Shown here one piece after another: positions 35,491 through 45,539 of a stretch of DNA of 64,000 nt (position 1 is its first letter; each line of letters opens with the position of its first letter). The notes under the pieces were generated by a model that was not told where the DNA came from, made no database searches, and saw only the letters and a list, made by a program, of their open reading frames with translations. Location of the stretch: NCBI RefSeq assembly GCF_022965805.1, contig NC_133117.1, positions 6,286,183 to 6,350,182 on the forward strand. Direction: 5' to 3'. Made by a program: the position numbers and the translations under genes. The stretch comes from Primulina eburnea. Its lineage: Eukaryota; Streptophyta; Magnoliopsida; Lamiales; Gesneriaceae.

Positions 35491-36245
35491 CACAGAGAAT
35501 GGGAGATAGAGGGAGTGATATTCCGCTGGAGACACAGTTTTTGCTGGTGGAAACTAAGGATGGATCCCATTTGGAGTCGGATGTTGATGGGGATGAAGAA
35601 AATAAGATTGTTTATACAGTATTTTTGCCTTTGATTGAAGGTCCATTTAAAGCTAGTCTACAGGGGAGTGAGGGGAGTAGGCTTAAATTATGCTTAGAGA
35701 GTGGGGATAATGAGATCTTGGCGTTGAATTTCACCCATTCGGTGTACATCAGTGCTGGTAATAATCCTTTACGAGCCATAAACGAAGCAATCCTGGCTGT
35801 GAAACTCCATCTCAGAATGTTTAAGTTAAGACAGGAGAAGAAATTGCCTCAAATTGTGGATTACTTCGGGTAGTGTACTTGGGATGCTTTCTTACCAAGA
35901 GGTGACTCAAGAAGGTGTGGAGGCCAATCTTCATAGTCCTGAAGCTGGTGGGGCACCTCCAAAATTCGTGAAATCGACGACGGTTTGCAGTCAGTGGGAA
36001 GCGATGAGGATAAACCAAAAGAAATCTGGAAAGAAGCATCACAGGTGAAGCAACCAAAGCTTTTGAGGTTAACTGGAATCAAAGAAAACAATAAGTTCCA
36101 AAGCAAGAAGGGTCATACCATGGGGATCAAGAATATTGTAAACATAGCGAAACAAAAGCATGGATTGAAATATGTATATGTGTGGCACGCGATCACAGGA
36201 TATTGAGGGGAGTGAGGCCAGGAGTGAAGGAGCTTGAAGAAGAGC
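35491..36245 (+). pseudogene. Captured fragment of a host raffinose-synthase/seed-imbibition GH36 gene inside the Tat element
   Basis: Coding blocks include SDIPLETQFLLVETKDGSH, YTVFLPLIEGPF, LCLESGD, KLPQIVDYFG, YQEVTQEGVEA, SVGSDEDKPKE and MGIKNIVNIAKQKHGLKYVY. These are collinear with plant galactinol-sucrose galactosyltransferase / seed imbibition proteins (raffinose synthase family, GH36). The tryptophan expected after YFG is TAG (35871-35873), an extra T follows within the next ten codons, another shift lies near 35970, and the tryptophan after HAITGY is TGA (36204-36206). About 250 codons run without an intron, which suggests capture from a spliced transcript. The fragment sits directly after the aspartate oxidase piece and cannot make enzyme. 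Confidence 0.85.
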
Positions 36246-36401
36246 GGGATGATTCACTTCTCAGTGATTTGAAATCTTACAGCAAAGCGGGCTTTTGTAT
36301 CCCGCCCAAAAACAGATGACCCAAGTAAATGCAATTTTGGGCCACACTATGAGTGAATTATAATTGGGCATATATACAAGCATTTTGGCCCAAGGGCCAA
36401 T

Positions 36402-36417
36402 GCTTGCGGGGGGCAAT
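36402..36417 (+). other. Polypurine tract region of the Tat element
   Basis: TGCGGGGGGCAA lies immediately upstream of the 3' LTR (36418), in the position where plus-strand synthesis is primed. A GGCCCAAGGGCCAA palindrome lies just upstream, near 36387. Confidence 0.6.
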
Positions 36418-37068
36418 TGTTTGGGCTAAAATAATTAAATTAGAAGCCCAATTTAATTATTTAATTAGAAGACCAATTCAAGTAGAAGTTAATTAGAAGC
36501 CCATCAAGTGCAACATATTTATTTTCAAAAACTGATCATGAAGCGCTGAAAAGGGAAAAGATCATGGGAGGGGAGGTTGAGATCGTGGCGTGAAAAGTGG
36601 GAAAGATCATGGGGTCATGGGGGAGTGGAGAGAAACGGCCCGTTGCTAGGAAGAAAAGAGATCGGCAAGCACAGAAACAACTCTTCTACACACAACAGAA
36701 CTCAACACAGACAAATCTGCAAACACTCTGCAAAATTTCCAATATTCAAGCAATAGTCTTTTTCAAGCTTTCAAGCATATTTCTATTTACTTCTTCTCGT
36801 TTGTAGATTTCAGCAACTTCATATTTTATATTTTTATGTCTTGTAAATTTCTACAGTTTATTGAAAATATAAACGATGTCAGAGATTTATTCCTCAAATC
36901 CCAATAGTTTTCTTTATTTTGGCGTTATAGTTGTTTTAGGAGATTAGAACCGACGATCAAATTTAGAATTCACAATCGCTTGTTTTTAGAAGTTAGATTT
37001 TATCATTTTCACACAAATCGGTGCACTTCGCACCTGGCACGCCCGCAACACCAAATATTATGCAAACA
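36418..37068 (+). repeat. 3' LTR of the Tat element
   Basis: 651 bp, TGTTTGGGC...GCAAACA, followed by the ACCTG target duplication at 37069-37073. The coordinate offset to the 5' LTR is a constant 9902, so no insertion or deletion separates them. Confidence 0.97.
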
Positions 37069-37073
37069 ACCTG

Positions 37074-38173
37074 AAAGTTTCTTGTTTGAAAGGAAAACCG
37101 AGTTTTCCTTCTGAATTAGTACTAAGCTCAGTTAGTATTTCAATCAAATATGCGATAAACTTACAATTGAATATTGAAATTCTATATTGTATCTAAAATT
37201 TATAACGTTGATGTTAGATGAGAAGTAACTCATACTCATATTATTTGTAAATTGATTGATTGGAAATCAATAAAATTGAGGGGTGTATATGTTAAATTTG
37301 TTAACTAAGAAACTTACATGTGACTTCAAATTTGGTAAATGTACCATTGAATATTGAAATTCGATATTGTATATAAAACTTATGACGTTAATATTAGATG
37401 ATAAGTAACTCATAAATCATATTATTTATAAATTGATTGATTTGAAATCAGATAAAACTATGTATGACTTCAGATTTGATAATTCATTTCGAATAATAAC
37501 TAAATTTAAGTTTTATTAATTAATATTTGATAACTTAAATAACCGATAGCAAAACTCTAGTTGCCATTGGTTTTTTAAATCAATGGCCTAGTTTTGAAGT
37601 CATTTTGCGTGGAAAAAATTTTAAAATAATAATTATGAAAAATAACAAAAAATTTAAAAATAATAATTATGAAAAATAACATTTTTCGTTAGGAAAAAGT
37701 GATGGATCAAAATTTATCATAATTATATTATATAATAATGTATAACTATTTTGAAAATTTCAAATATAATATATTTATTTAATTATAACATAATAATAAA
37801 TATAATTTCAGACAGCAGAAATTGAATAAAGAATTAACAATCATTTGAAAATCTACTTTGGAAAAAAGGAAATAAAAATTAGGAGATAATTTTTAACTTT
37901 TATTATATGTTTTTAAGATTGAAACCAAACAAGGCCAAAAAATTGTATCAAAATTTCCAAGAAGTTATAATTATTTTCTTGACTAACTTAACCTTAAAGA
38001 TTACTGCAATATTTACGAGAAAATTTAATATTGCAACTCTTTAATACCCGCTAAAAAGATTCATTACATCACAAGTAAAAGACATTCAAGTCTCTTATCT
38101 CCAAGATCAAAGAGACAGAAAATATTAAAAAAAACATGAAAATTTTACAGAAAATTATAGGATATTACGATGA
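37074..38173. other. Spacer between the Tat element and RAD51 3' end, with a tandem duplication
   Basis: AT-rich, no credible gene. An imperfect tandem duplication occupies 37166-37345 and 37346-37490; both units open ATTGAATATTGAAATTC and share GATATTGTAT-TAAAA, AAGTAACTCATA and AAATTGATTGATT. The second unit lacks about 35 bp. A shorter AATAATTATGAAAAATAACA repeat occurs near 37626 and 37660. Before the Tat insertion this DNA was the COG3 upstream region. Confidence 0.7.
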
Positions 38174-40872
38174 TTAGTCTTTTACATCAATTACACCCTC
38201 TAGAGATATCTGAAATCTTGCTTCAGCTTCAGCCAGGCACGGAGAGCTGATGACTTTGCAAATACGCTCCTCAGCTCGTCCTTTCCTTAAAGCTAGTCTG
38301 CAGGCACAAAGTCTGATATTTAAACAGCTGCCCAATCGAGATCACAAGATTCATCAAAAGAATACACGAACCTTGTTGTAGTGGCATGAGCCATGATGTT
38401 ACCGCCAATGGGTTTGATTTGAGGGCCAGCAAATACGGCAGAACCATCCACTTGGGCAACAACTTGATTTGTGATGACAACAGCAACACCGAACTATAGA
38501 CACAAAAAAAGAGTATCCAAATCATTTCAGATATTAAAAGGTGTTCTTTCATGGTATTTTGCATATTGGAACAAGAAATCTTGATTCTAGGAAATTTACC
38601 TCGTCTGCTAATTTCTGAAGGCTCCTCAGGAACTTGGCAAGATGCATTTGCCTCGCTGATAATTCGCCCCTTCCGGAGAAATCCGTCCTATATAGCGCAG
38701 TGGCACTATCCACTATCATGAGAGCAAACCTGTTATCAAAATGTTGCAGCAGTTAGATGTGGAATGCATTGTTTGCATATTTGAGGTAATTCTCGCTCAG
38801 TCTTCAATATTATATCCCAAAACAAAAGGATCTCCTTTTCACCCTGGCTAGTTATAGTACAAGAAACATAATACCTAGTTTCCACCATCATGGATGCAGC
38901 TTCAAGCAAAAGCCGAGATTGATGGTCAGTGTTATAAGCTCGAGCATAGGCCACATTTTCCAAAACATCATTAGCATTTAACCCGAATCTGTAAATTTAA
39001 TCAATTATAGCTGAGTTTGAGTAACCATTAAAATATGAATGGATTAGCAATTTTTAATCTCAAACAAGATGCAGTAACCTGTCTGCTATCTGTACTAGTC
39101 TCTGTGGTCTGAATGTTCCCTCAGCATCAATGTACATTGCTTTACCCTCACCACCACCTTGATCTAAAGGCAGCTGAAATATTATTCCGGTAGTAAGTTC
39201 ACAAAGTCTCGTGAGTAGAATGAAAAAGATATGAACAGTGAGCTTTTGTGGAGCCGATACGATGACTTGTTCTGGCATTATTGCATAGAATGATTGACGA
39301 GCAAAATAATAGCAATATAGATTTTATAGCATTATTTATGTGACATAACACAAACAAGCTTCATTTGTAGACTTCAAATGACATTTCATCATAAACATTT
39401 TGACACGTTGCGCCTAATTTCCTTCAGTTAAATGATCAGAACTTCATTTTGATATGGTGCGTTTAAATAGAGAATATCTTACTTGGCAAGTGACACACAT
39501 TGTGTGGCAGAGCTGAGTCTTTCCAGAGCGGAACTCACCATATAATTCTGTAATGGATCCTGTTTCAATCCCTCCTGTCAAAGACCAATATCGTTCAAAT
39601 GTTTAGCATCAAAAGGTGGTATTTTACACTTTCATGTAAACGGAAATCCACCTTCTAAGATTTTGTCGAGTTCTTTCGATCCGGTGCTTATTTGAATAAT
39701 CTCTTGCCTCTGGGCATGTAGTTGTTGGGCACTTGTAAAGCCCAAAGGCACCAATTTTGAGGCTGTTGATGTTCATATGCATAAAAGTAAAGCCACGAAA
39801 TAAAGAAATGGGCAATAACTCAAGAATATCATGTCTTGAATGAGTAAAACGTGCCTGCTTCGATGATCTTATCAGCTTTCGCATCACTTATTCCTTTTAT
39901 TTGCAGAAGCTCCTTCCTTGGAGCGAAAGCAACCGATTCCACGGTGTATAAACCCGCATCTTTCAGCTTTTTAATGTCGAGGGCAGCAACACCAGAAGCC
40001 TTGTAGAAGAACAAGAGCAACAAAACTCAGAACACCCAAAGGAACCAACAATTAAAACAATCAAATCCTTAATCTAAATCAAGTTAACCAGGTTGGAGGA
40101 TTTTACAATCTGCTAATTTAAATGCTTTGGCTGATATTTTCAAGTTGTCTTTCAAGTACAACAATACATTTTAAATCATCAATCACTAGCATTAATCTAA
40201 AATCCATCCTCCCATATTCATCCCAAAAGTCAAATGCTTCGATTCAAACACAAAGTGAACTGCTGCCGAACTGGCACTGGATTAAAAGTTAACAGATAAG
40301 GTAGGGTATTCTTATGCATATTCCTTGTCGACCATCAGCTATAATCTAGCTTCAAAATAACTCAGATTTTCAAAACCCATAAGCAACGAACAAATCCAGA
40401 GGATTCGTACAAAAACCGAACACCGCGGTTTCCACCTGCAGCCATAACCTAGCATGACAAACCGAAAGGGCCCTTCGATTGATAAGAATAAAACAAAACC
40501 GAAAAATCAAGATAAATAAATAAAACCCTTTATCAAGAATCATTAATGATTAATTTAGAAAGGAAGTAATCCAAATGAAAAGGGATAACCCAAATTGAAA
40601 ATTGTAGCACAGAAAGACATCGAAACAAAAAGGTCGAGACTTTAGAAAGTACGATGGCATTTCGTCACGAATAAAAGAAACCCGTAAAATTGGATAGACG
40701 AGTAATCAGTAAACCCAAAAGCCCAGAAAAGCAAGAAGCAAAACAACAGATTTTGGAGAGGGTAATGAGATGCAACCTGAAGTTGCTCAACAGGGAGAGG
40801 CCCATGTTGAATTTCTTCGAGTTCTTGCTGCTGATCTTGCTCCAACGTCTTCTGCTTCCTCTGCTGCTCCAT
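38174..40872 (-). CDS. RAD51: RAD51 recombinase, complete, 9 exons
   Basis: Exons, in transcript order: 40777-40872, 39855-39999, 39652-39762, 39483-39574, 39079-39173, 38875-38988, 38600-38729, 38372-38493, 38174-38297. They give 1029 nt, 342 aa, the same length as Arabidopsis RAD51. An N-terminal helix-hairpin-helix region ([15 protein letters not shown]) is followed by Walker A GEFRSGKT (about 130-137), [18 protein letters not shown], Walker [31 protein letters not shown] and loop L2 [16 protein letters not shown]. This makes it RAD51 rather than DMC1. It forms ATP-dependent filaments on single-stranded DNA for strand exchange in nuclear repair and meiosis. The start ATG at 40872 gives MEQQRKQKT. 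The intron after exon 2 begins GC (GCACGT), the only donor that keeps the conserved EAASK junction. Confidence 0.96.
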
Positions 40873-40929
40873 TAGTGGCTGCGTCCGCCCCAAAATTAGT
40901 GGAAGAGAGTAGTTTTGAAAGTGTTTGGG

Positions 40930-40938
40930 GCGCCAAAA
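40930..40938 (-). promoter_or_regulatory. E2F-like site upstream of RAD51
   Basis: On the - strand TTTTGGCGC, part of TTTTGGCGCC, lies about 60 bp upstream of the RAD51 start codon. This matches the E2F consensus TTTSSCGC. S-phase control of RAD51 by E2F is known in plants and animals, so the site fits, but binding is inferred. Confidence 0.6.
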
Positions 40939-41310
40939 TGCTGGAGAATATAAAAGGCTAAAGCTTCTTTCGGAAGATTTTTTATTATAACTAGTTACTC
41001 TACACGCTAACTACAATTTTTTTTATCATTATTGGTGGACTAAATTGAAAATTGACAAATTATGAAGGGACTAAATTGATATTTGAATGATTGAAATAAA
41101 AATAAAAGTATGTGTTGAAATAAAAAAAAAAACAAAAAACAAAAATGTAATATTACTATAACTGTAAGGGTAAAACTGGAAAAAAAAGATGGTGTCCTCC
41201 TTGGCAGTTTTTATAAGGTGCTCAGTCTTAATAATTTTTTATTATAATGTTTTTGGCTGACTAGACCTCGCCACATTATAATATCTTTGGGCTTTCTTAC
41301 CCTGTCAAGT
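40939..41310. other. Upstream spacer of RAD51
   Basis: AT-rich DNA with GGACTAAATTGAAAA / GGGACTAAATTGATA repeats (about 41037-41085) and A-rich runs. No gene is seen. Native RAD51 promoter elements beyond the E2F-like site could not be identified. Confidence 0.5.
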
Positions 41311-41767
41311 GTTGTGTCTAATTTATAAGGTCTAAAAAATTCGAACTATGTAATCCGATTGCATGTAATCTAAGGTTTATTAAAATATGTGTTTAATTAT
41401 TTTAAAGCTTTAAAAACATGATTATTGTATGGTTATATGTGTCATTTCATATTTTATTTAAAATTTCATGCATTAGGGCTTTAAGTTGCTTTTCGCCCTC
41501 GGAGACCGGAGATAATCTGGAAAATTGATTTTATTAAAAAATTACGTTGAGTTATTTAATATATGGTGTAATTAAAGGAGAATTTCAAAAATGGACCTTG
41601 TTTGGGTATTTTTACTCGCCCGACCGTATTTTAAACCAGTACGCAAATTTTAACGAGTCAGTGGACTTTTTAAGGGTTCGGACAATATTTTCAAAAACGT
41701 ACCTAAACGAAATATTTTTTGGGAGTGTTTTTGAGCTGGACGGGTTTATTTTATTGCTTAATGTGCC
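41311..41767 (+). mobile_element. LTR-like sequence, left part (Tekay-like gypsy, split by hAT)
   Basis: From about TGTGTCTAATTTATAAGG the sequence has the texture of long plant gypsy LTRs: GATTGCATGTAATCTAAGG, an AT-rich U3, then CCTCGGAGACCGGAG. It stops at the hAT element's target duplication and appears to continue at 45540. The family (Tekay/Del) is a guess from memory of such LTRs; no internal domain adjoins it. Confidence 0.4.
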
Positions 41768-42345
41768 TAGGGATGGCAAAGGGCGGCGGCGGGGCGGGTT
41801 TGCCATCCCCATCCCCGCCCCCTATTTATATCCCCTGCTCCATCCCTGATTCTACCAAATCGGGGAATCCTCATCCCCGTCCCCTCTTGAATTTTTTTAT
41901 TTATTTATGAAACCTTAAGTATTTATTGAATTGACACAATTTTTTTTTAAAAAAAAAATCAACTTAAAAAGTATTGATACAAAAATTCAATGATATACAT
42001 AACATTAATAATCCATAGTTCAATATTCTCATAAAAAATCCATAGTTCCAATAAATATAAAAGATCAAACTCGTTAGCATCATCAGATTACTTTCTTCTC
42101 TAATATATCACATCACATCACTCCATGTTGTAATCAGTGTTACTGTTAGTGCATGACTCTGGCTCCTAAAAAATAATAAGACACAGAGAAAAAATATATA
42201 AATTTAAAACACTTTAATACAATAAAAAAATCAACTTATTACTTACCTCTATATCAGAATCTTTGTCAAACTTTTGATCCTTCAAAGCTATAGAATCTAT
42301 TAAGACAAATAAAAAATATTATAAATTAAAAATATTAATAAAGTA

Positions 42346-44543
42346 TCATAAACAATTTGTTTTGAAACTATTTAATAACTCGAGTTTCACTCCATAACCA
42401 ATCTCGAGCACACAAGGATGAAGTCGATTACGGTGAGCACTTAAAACTCTCCCACTAGTGCTGATTGTTGATTCAGAAGAAACAGTCGTCACAAGAATGG
42501 CCAACACATCCTTTGCAATATCATGCAAAATGGGATATTTGATCACATTCGTCTTTCACCAACATAAGATATCAAAGTAACTTGTATTTTTTGGCAACAA
42601 AGACTCTTCTAAATAATAATCCAACTCCGACTTCTCAAGTTCAGTATTAGTATTGGAATCCATGAACATCTCAAATTTATCAGCATAACTATCATGCTTA
42701 GGAAGTGGAGGCCTTAAATATGAAGATCATGAATCTTTCACTTCCTGAGATTGTTTGGATTTCTTCTTGTACTCTTCAACAATTTCATAAAACTTTTTCT
42801 TTATTTTTTCAATCTCAAATAAAGACATATCACAATAAACAAGAGGATAATAAAATTGAATTGTCTTCATTTTGTACCTCGGATCTAAAATGCTCCCAAT
42901 TGCCAATAAACAATTCATCATCTCCCAATACCTTTCAAACTTTAATTTCATATTTGTTGTCATTGTATTCACCACATTATCATCCAAAAAAAGTCAATCA
43001 TCAATTTCCAACTTAATATTACAAATATTTGAGAAGAAAATATTTATAGTGGGATACTTGGTCCCTAAAAGCAACTCTGTGGCATCATAAAAAATCTTCA
43101 ATTTAGAAGAAATCTCTCTCACTTTAGACCAATCATCTTCTGTGGGAACTCTTTTATACAAACTCTCACGGTGTTTCAAACAAGCAAACACATATTTATA
43201 TTACAATGCAGTGTTAAGCATTAAATATGTAGAGTTTCAACGTGTTTTGCAATCAAGTTCCAATTTTTTTATTGCTTGGAACCTTTGACTGTCGAGCTGT
43301 TTTTAAATTTTTCATATCTTTTCGGTGTTGTTGTCCAAAATCCGACACTATATCGAATTATTTCAATACTACCACTGATTAATTGTAGTCCATCCCTCAC
43401 AACCAAATTCAAAATATGGGCACAACCCCGCATGTGAAATAATTTACCTTCTAAAATAAGTGAACTCGGAGGAAATTTATCTAGCATAAGCTCAATCATA
43501 GCATCATTAGTTGTGCAATTATCAATAGTTAAAGTAGATAACTTACTATCCAAATTCCAATCCAAGAGGTAATCCACAAGGGAATTTGCAAGGACCTCAA
43601 CAGTTTGTGGACACGACACATATTTAAACCTAGTAAAAAAAGAAATATAATAAATTTTAACAATGATAGTAATATTATTAATGGTAAATAAAAGTACAAA
43701 TTTTAAGATAGAAGAAAAAAATCTACCTCAGAAGCCGACTTTGTAGTTTCTATGAAGCGTAGATGAAGTGTGAAGTGATTGCCATGAATATTTTTTTGAT
43801 TATTTGACGTCCACATATTAGTAGTCAATGCAATTCGACTAGCATTTGAATCCAATAATTTCATTGTTTTATCTCTTTCATGCTCAAATATCTTCATGAT
43901 ATCGTTCTTAACTGTGTTCCGGGAAACAACTTTAAATAACGGTTGTAAGGTATAAGAGTACCTTCTAAAGCCCACATGATCAACCATAGATAGCGCATTG
44001 CAATATAATCATTTTCGCAAGCTCTTCCCTCCCGTGATCTTGATTGAAATGGTATGTCCCAAGCATCATTGTTTCGTCATTGGATTTTGTTGGTTGCAAT
44101 AGAGATTGTTTTATAGTCTTCTGTTTTTTTTTTTTGCAAACATGTTTTTATGTGGTCAAGCAAATGTCTGGTACCATTCTTTTTTCACCACCTAAAGACT
44201 TCTTACAATCATTGCATATCGCTTTCCATTTTCCTCCAATTAGCTTCCGCTCAAAATGATCCCATGTAGGAGATCTAAATTTTCTTTTATTTCCACTATC
44301 TGCTCCCATAATTTCAACATCTAAATTCTCATTTTGAGGTATTTCATTTTCATCGATCAAAACACTCTCATTTTTCGATGCAAGTTCTTGACTTCCTACA
44401 GTTGGAGCAGTCTCAACCTCTTTATCATTAGATTCCATCTGAAATGATATCAAATAATTTTGCATAATAGATAGATAATTATGGATAATTAAAACAAAGA
44501 ACAAGTTTTCACTAAATCCAAAATTCATCGAACAAGTTTTCAC
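42346..44543 (-). pseudogene. Broken hAT transposase (BED finger, RNase H-like core, hATC)
   Basis: In coding order: 44148-44543 has a BED-type finger (TWDHFERKLIGGKWKAICND and CKKSLGGEK); 43703-43987 has NASRIALTTNMWTSNNQK, a typical start of the catalytic core; 43269-43619 has LTIDNCTTNDAM and HMRGCAHILNLVVRDGL; 42727-42987 has the ERYWEMMNCLLAIGSILDPR linker; 42346-42546 has the hATC dimerisation region with PILHDIAKDVLAILVTTVS and ISTSGRVLS. The pieces fall in different frames with stops between, so no transposase can be made. It resembles plant ZBED/RICESLEEPER-like hAT transposases. Confidence 0.85.
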
Positions 44544-45335
44544 TAAAAAAGAACAGTCTAAATCTCTTTATTATTATCTTAATAAATTTTAAGACAACAA
44601 AAAAGTATAAATCAGTCTTAATCAGGTTATAATGTATTCATGTTTTGGGCCTTTAAATAACCCAATTGCCTAACTACAAATAAGCCCCAAAAATTTTACT
44701 TGTTCAATTTTTATTAAACTATAAAATATTGTCTTATGGATAAATTAGGTACCATGTTCTTCTAAACCCCATGCGCAATCGGCCTGCAATTTACACATCA
44801 ACTTATATCATTAACCACTAAACCTTTTTTTTTCATTAGATTCTTCTCATGTGTTAAAAAAGAACAAGTTTTCACTAAATACAAAATTCATCAAACAAAT
44901 ATAAACAAAAAATAAAAACAATACACACTTAGTTTTCCTAGTACCAAGAATAACCGGCACATGATGCAAAAGACATTAATTTGAAGGGATCATTCGTTAT
45001 TTTTTTTCTTTAAAAAAAATGGTCCCTTGGAAAATTATAAAATAAACTGCAAAAGATTGAATATTATTTTCATCTGTTGTGTGTGTGTGATCGTGCAAAG
45101 TTTAATCATTGATAAATACCTTTCTAGTGTTGGTTGGCCCCTGAGAATCGAGAGTGGAACTGGAGTATTAGACTACTGGAGGCGTGAATTGTGAATCGGT
45201 GAATGGGAGAATGAGAATTGGGAATTGAGAGGTTAGGTTAGATATTTTTTTATTTTGTATTTTTTTTATTATTATTCCAACCATGTTCTTCTCTTTCTTT
45301 CTTTTTTTGATAATTATAGCCAATCTTTTTTTTTT

Positions 45336-45336
45336 A

Positions 45337-45389
<53 letters not shown>
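45336..45389. repeat. (ATT)n microsatellite
   Basis: About 17 ATT units inside the right end of the hAT element. They create false poly-isoleucine and poly-tyrosine open frames. Confidence 0.95.
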
Positions 45390-45539
45390 CGGGACGGGTT
45401 CGGGGATGGGGATATCATCCCCATACCCACCACGAATCATTGCGGAAATTTTAAAAATCCCCAAAACCGATATCTTTCCCCCGAAACCGCCCTGTTTTGG
45501 GTTTTCCCCGCGGGGAAAATTGCCTTCCCTAAATGCACC

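Larger units (their letters stand above)
26511..37073 (+). mobile_element. Tat-type Ty3/gypsy LTR retrotransposon, nearly intact, with ACCTG target duplications
   Basis: The element spans 26516-37068 (10,553 bp), flanked by ACCTG at 26511-26515 and 37069-37073. The order is LTR, primer site, Gag-protease frame, RT frame, RNase H / second RNase H / integrase frame, 2.4 kb 3' noncoding region, G-rich polypurine tract, LTR. The second, archaeal-type RNase H (FDGSS, CTNNQAEYEAL, GDSQLV) marks the Tat lineage of Ty3/gypsy. By eye the LTRs differ at one position (TATTGTGC against TATTATGC), which indicates a recent insertion. A one-base loss in pol probably disables it. Confidence 0.95.
41760..45539 (-). 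mobile_element. hAT transposon, 3.76 kb, with inverted repeats and 8-bp duplication
   Basis: The element spans 41768-45531. The left end is TAGGGATGGCAA and the right end, on the other strand, TAGGGAAGGCAA (11 of 12). The flanks AATGTGCC (41760-41767) and AATGCACC (45532-45539) are an 8-bp duplication with two transitions. GC-rich GGGGATGGGG/CCCCGTCCCC words sit inside both ends, as in other plant hAT elements. It encodes a broken transposase on the - strand and holds an ATT microsatellite at 45336-45389. Confidence 0.85.
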
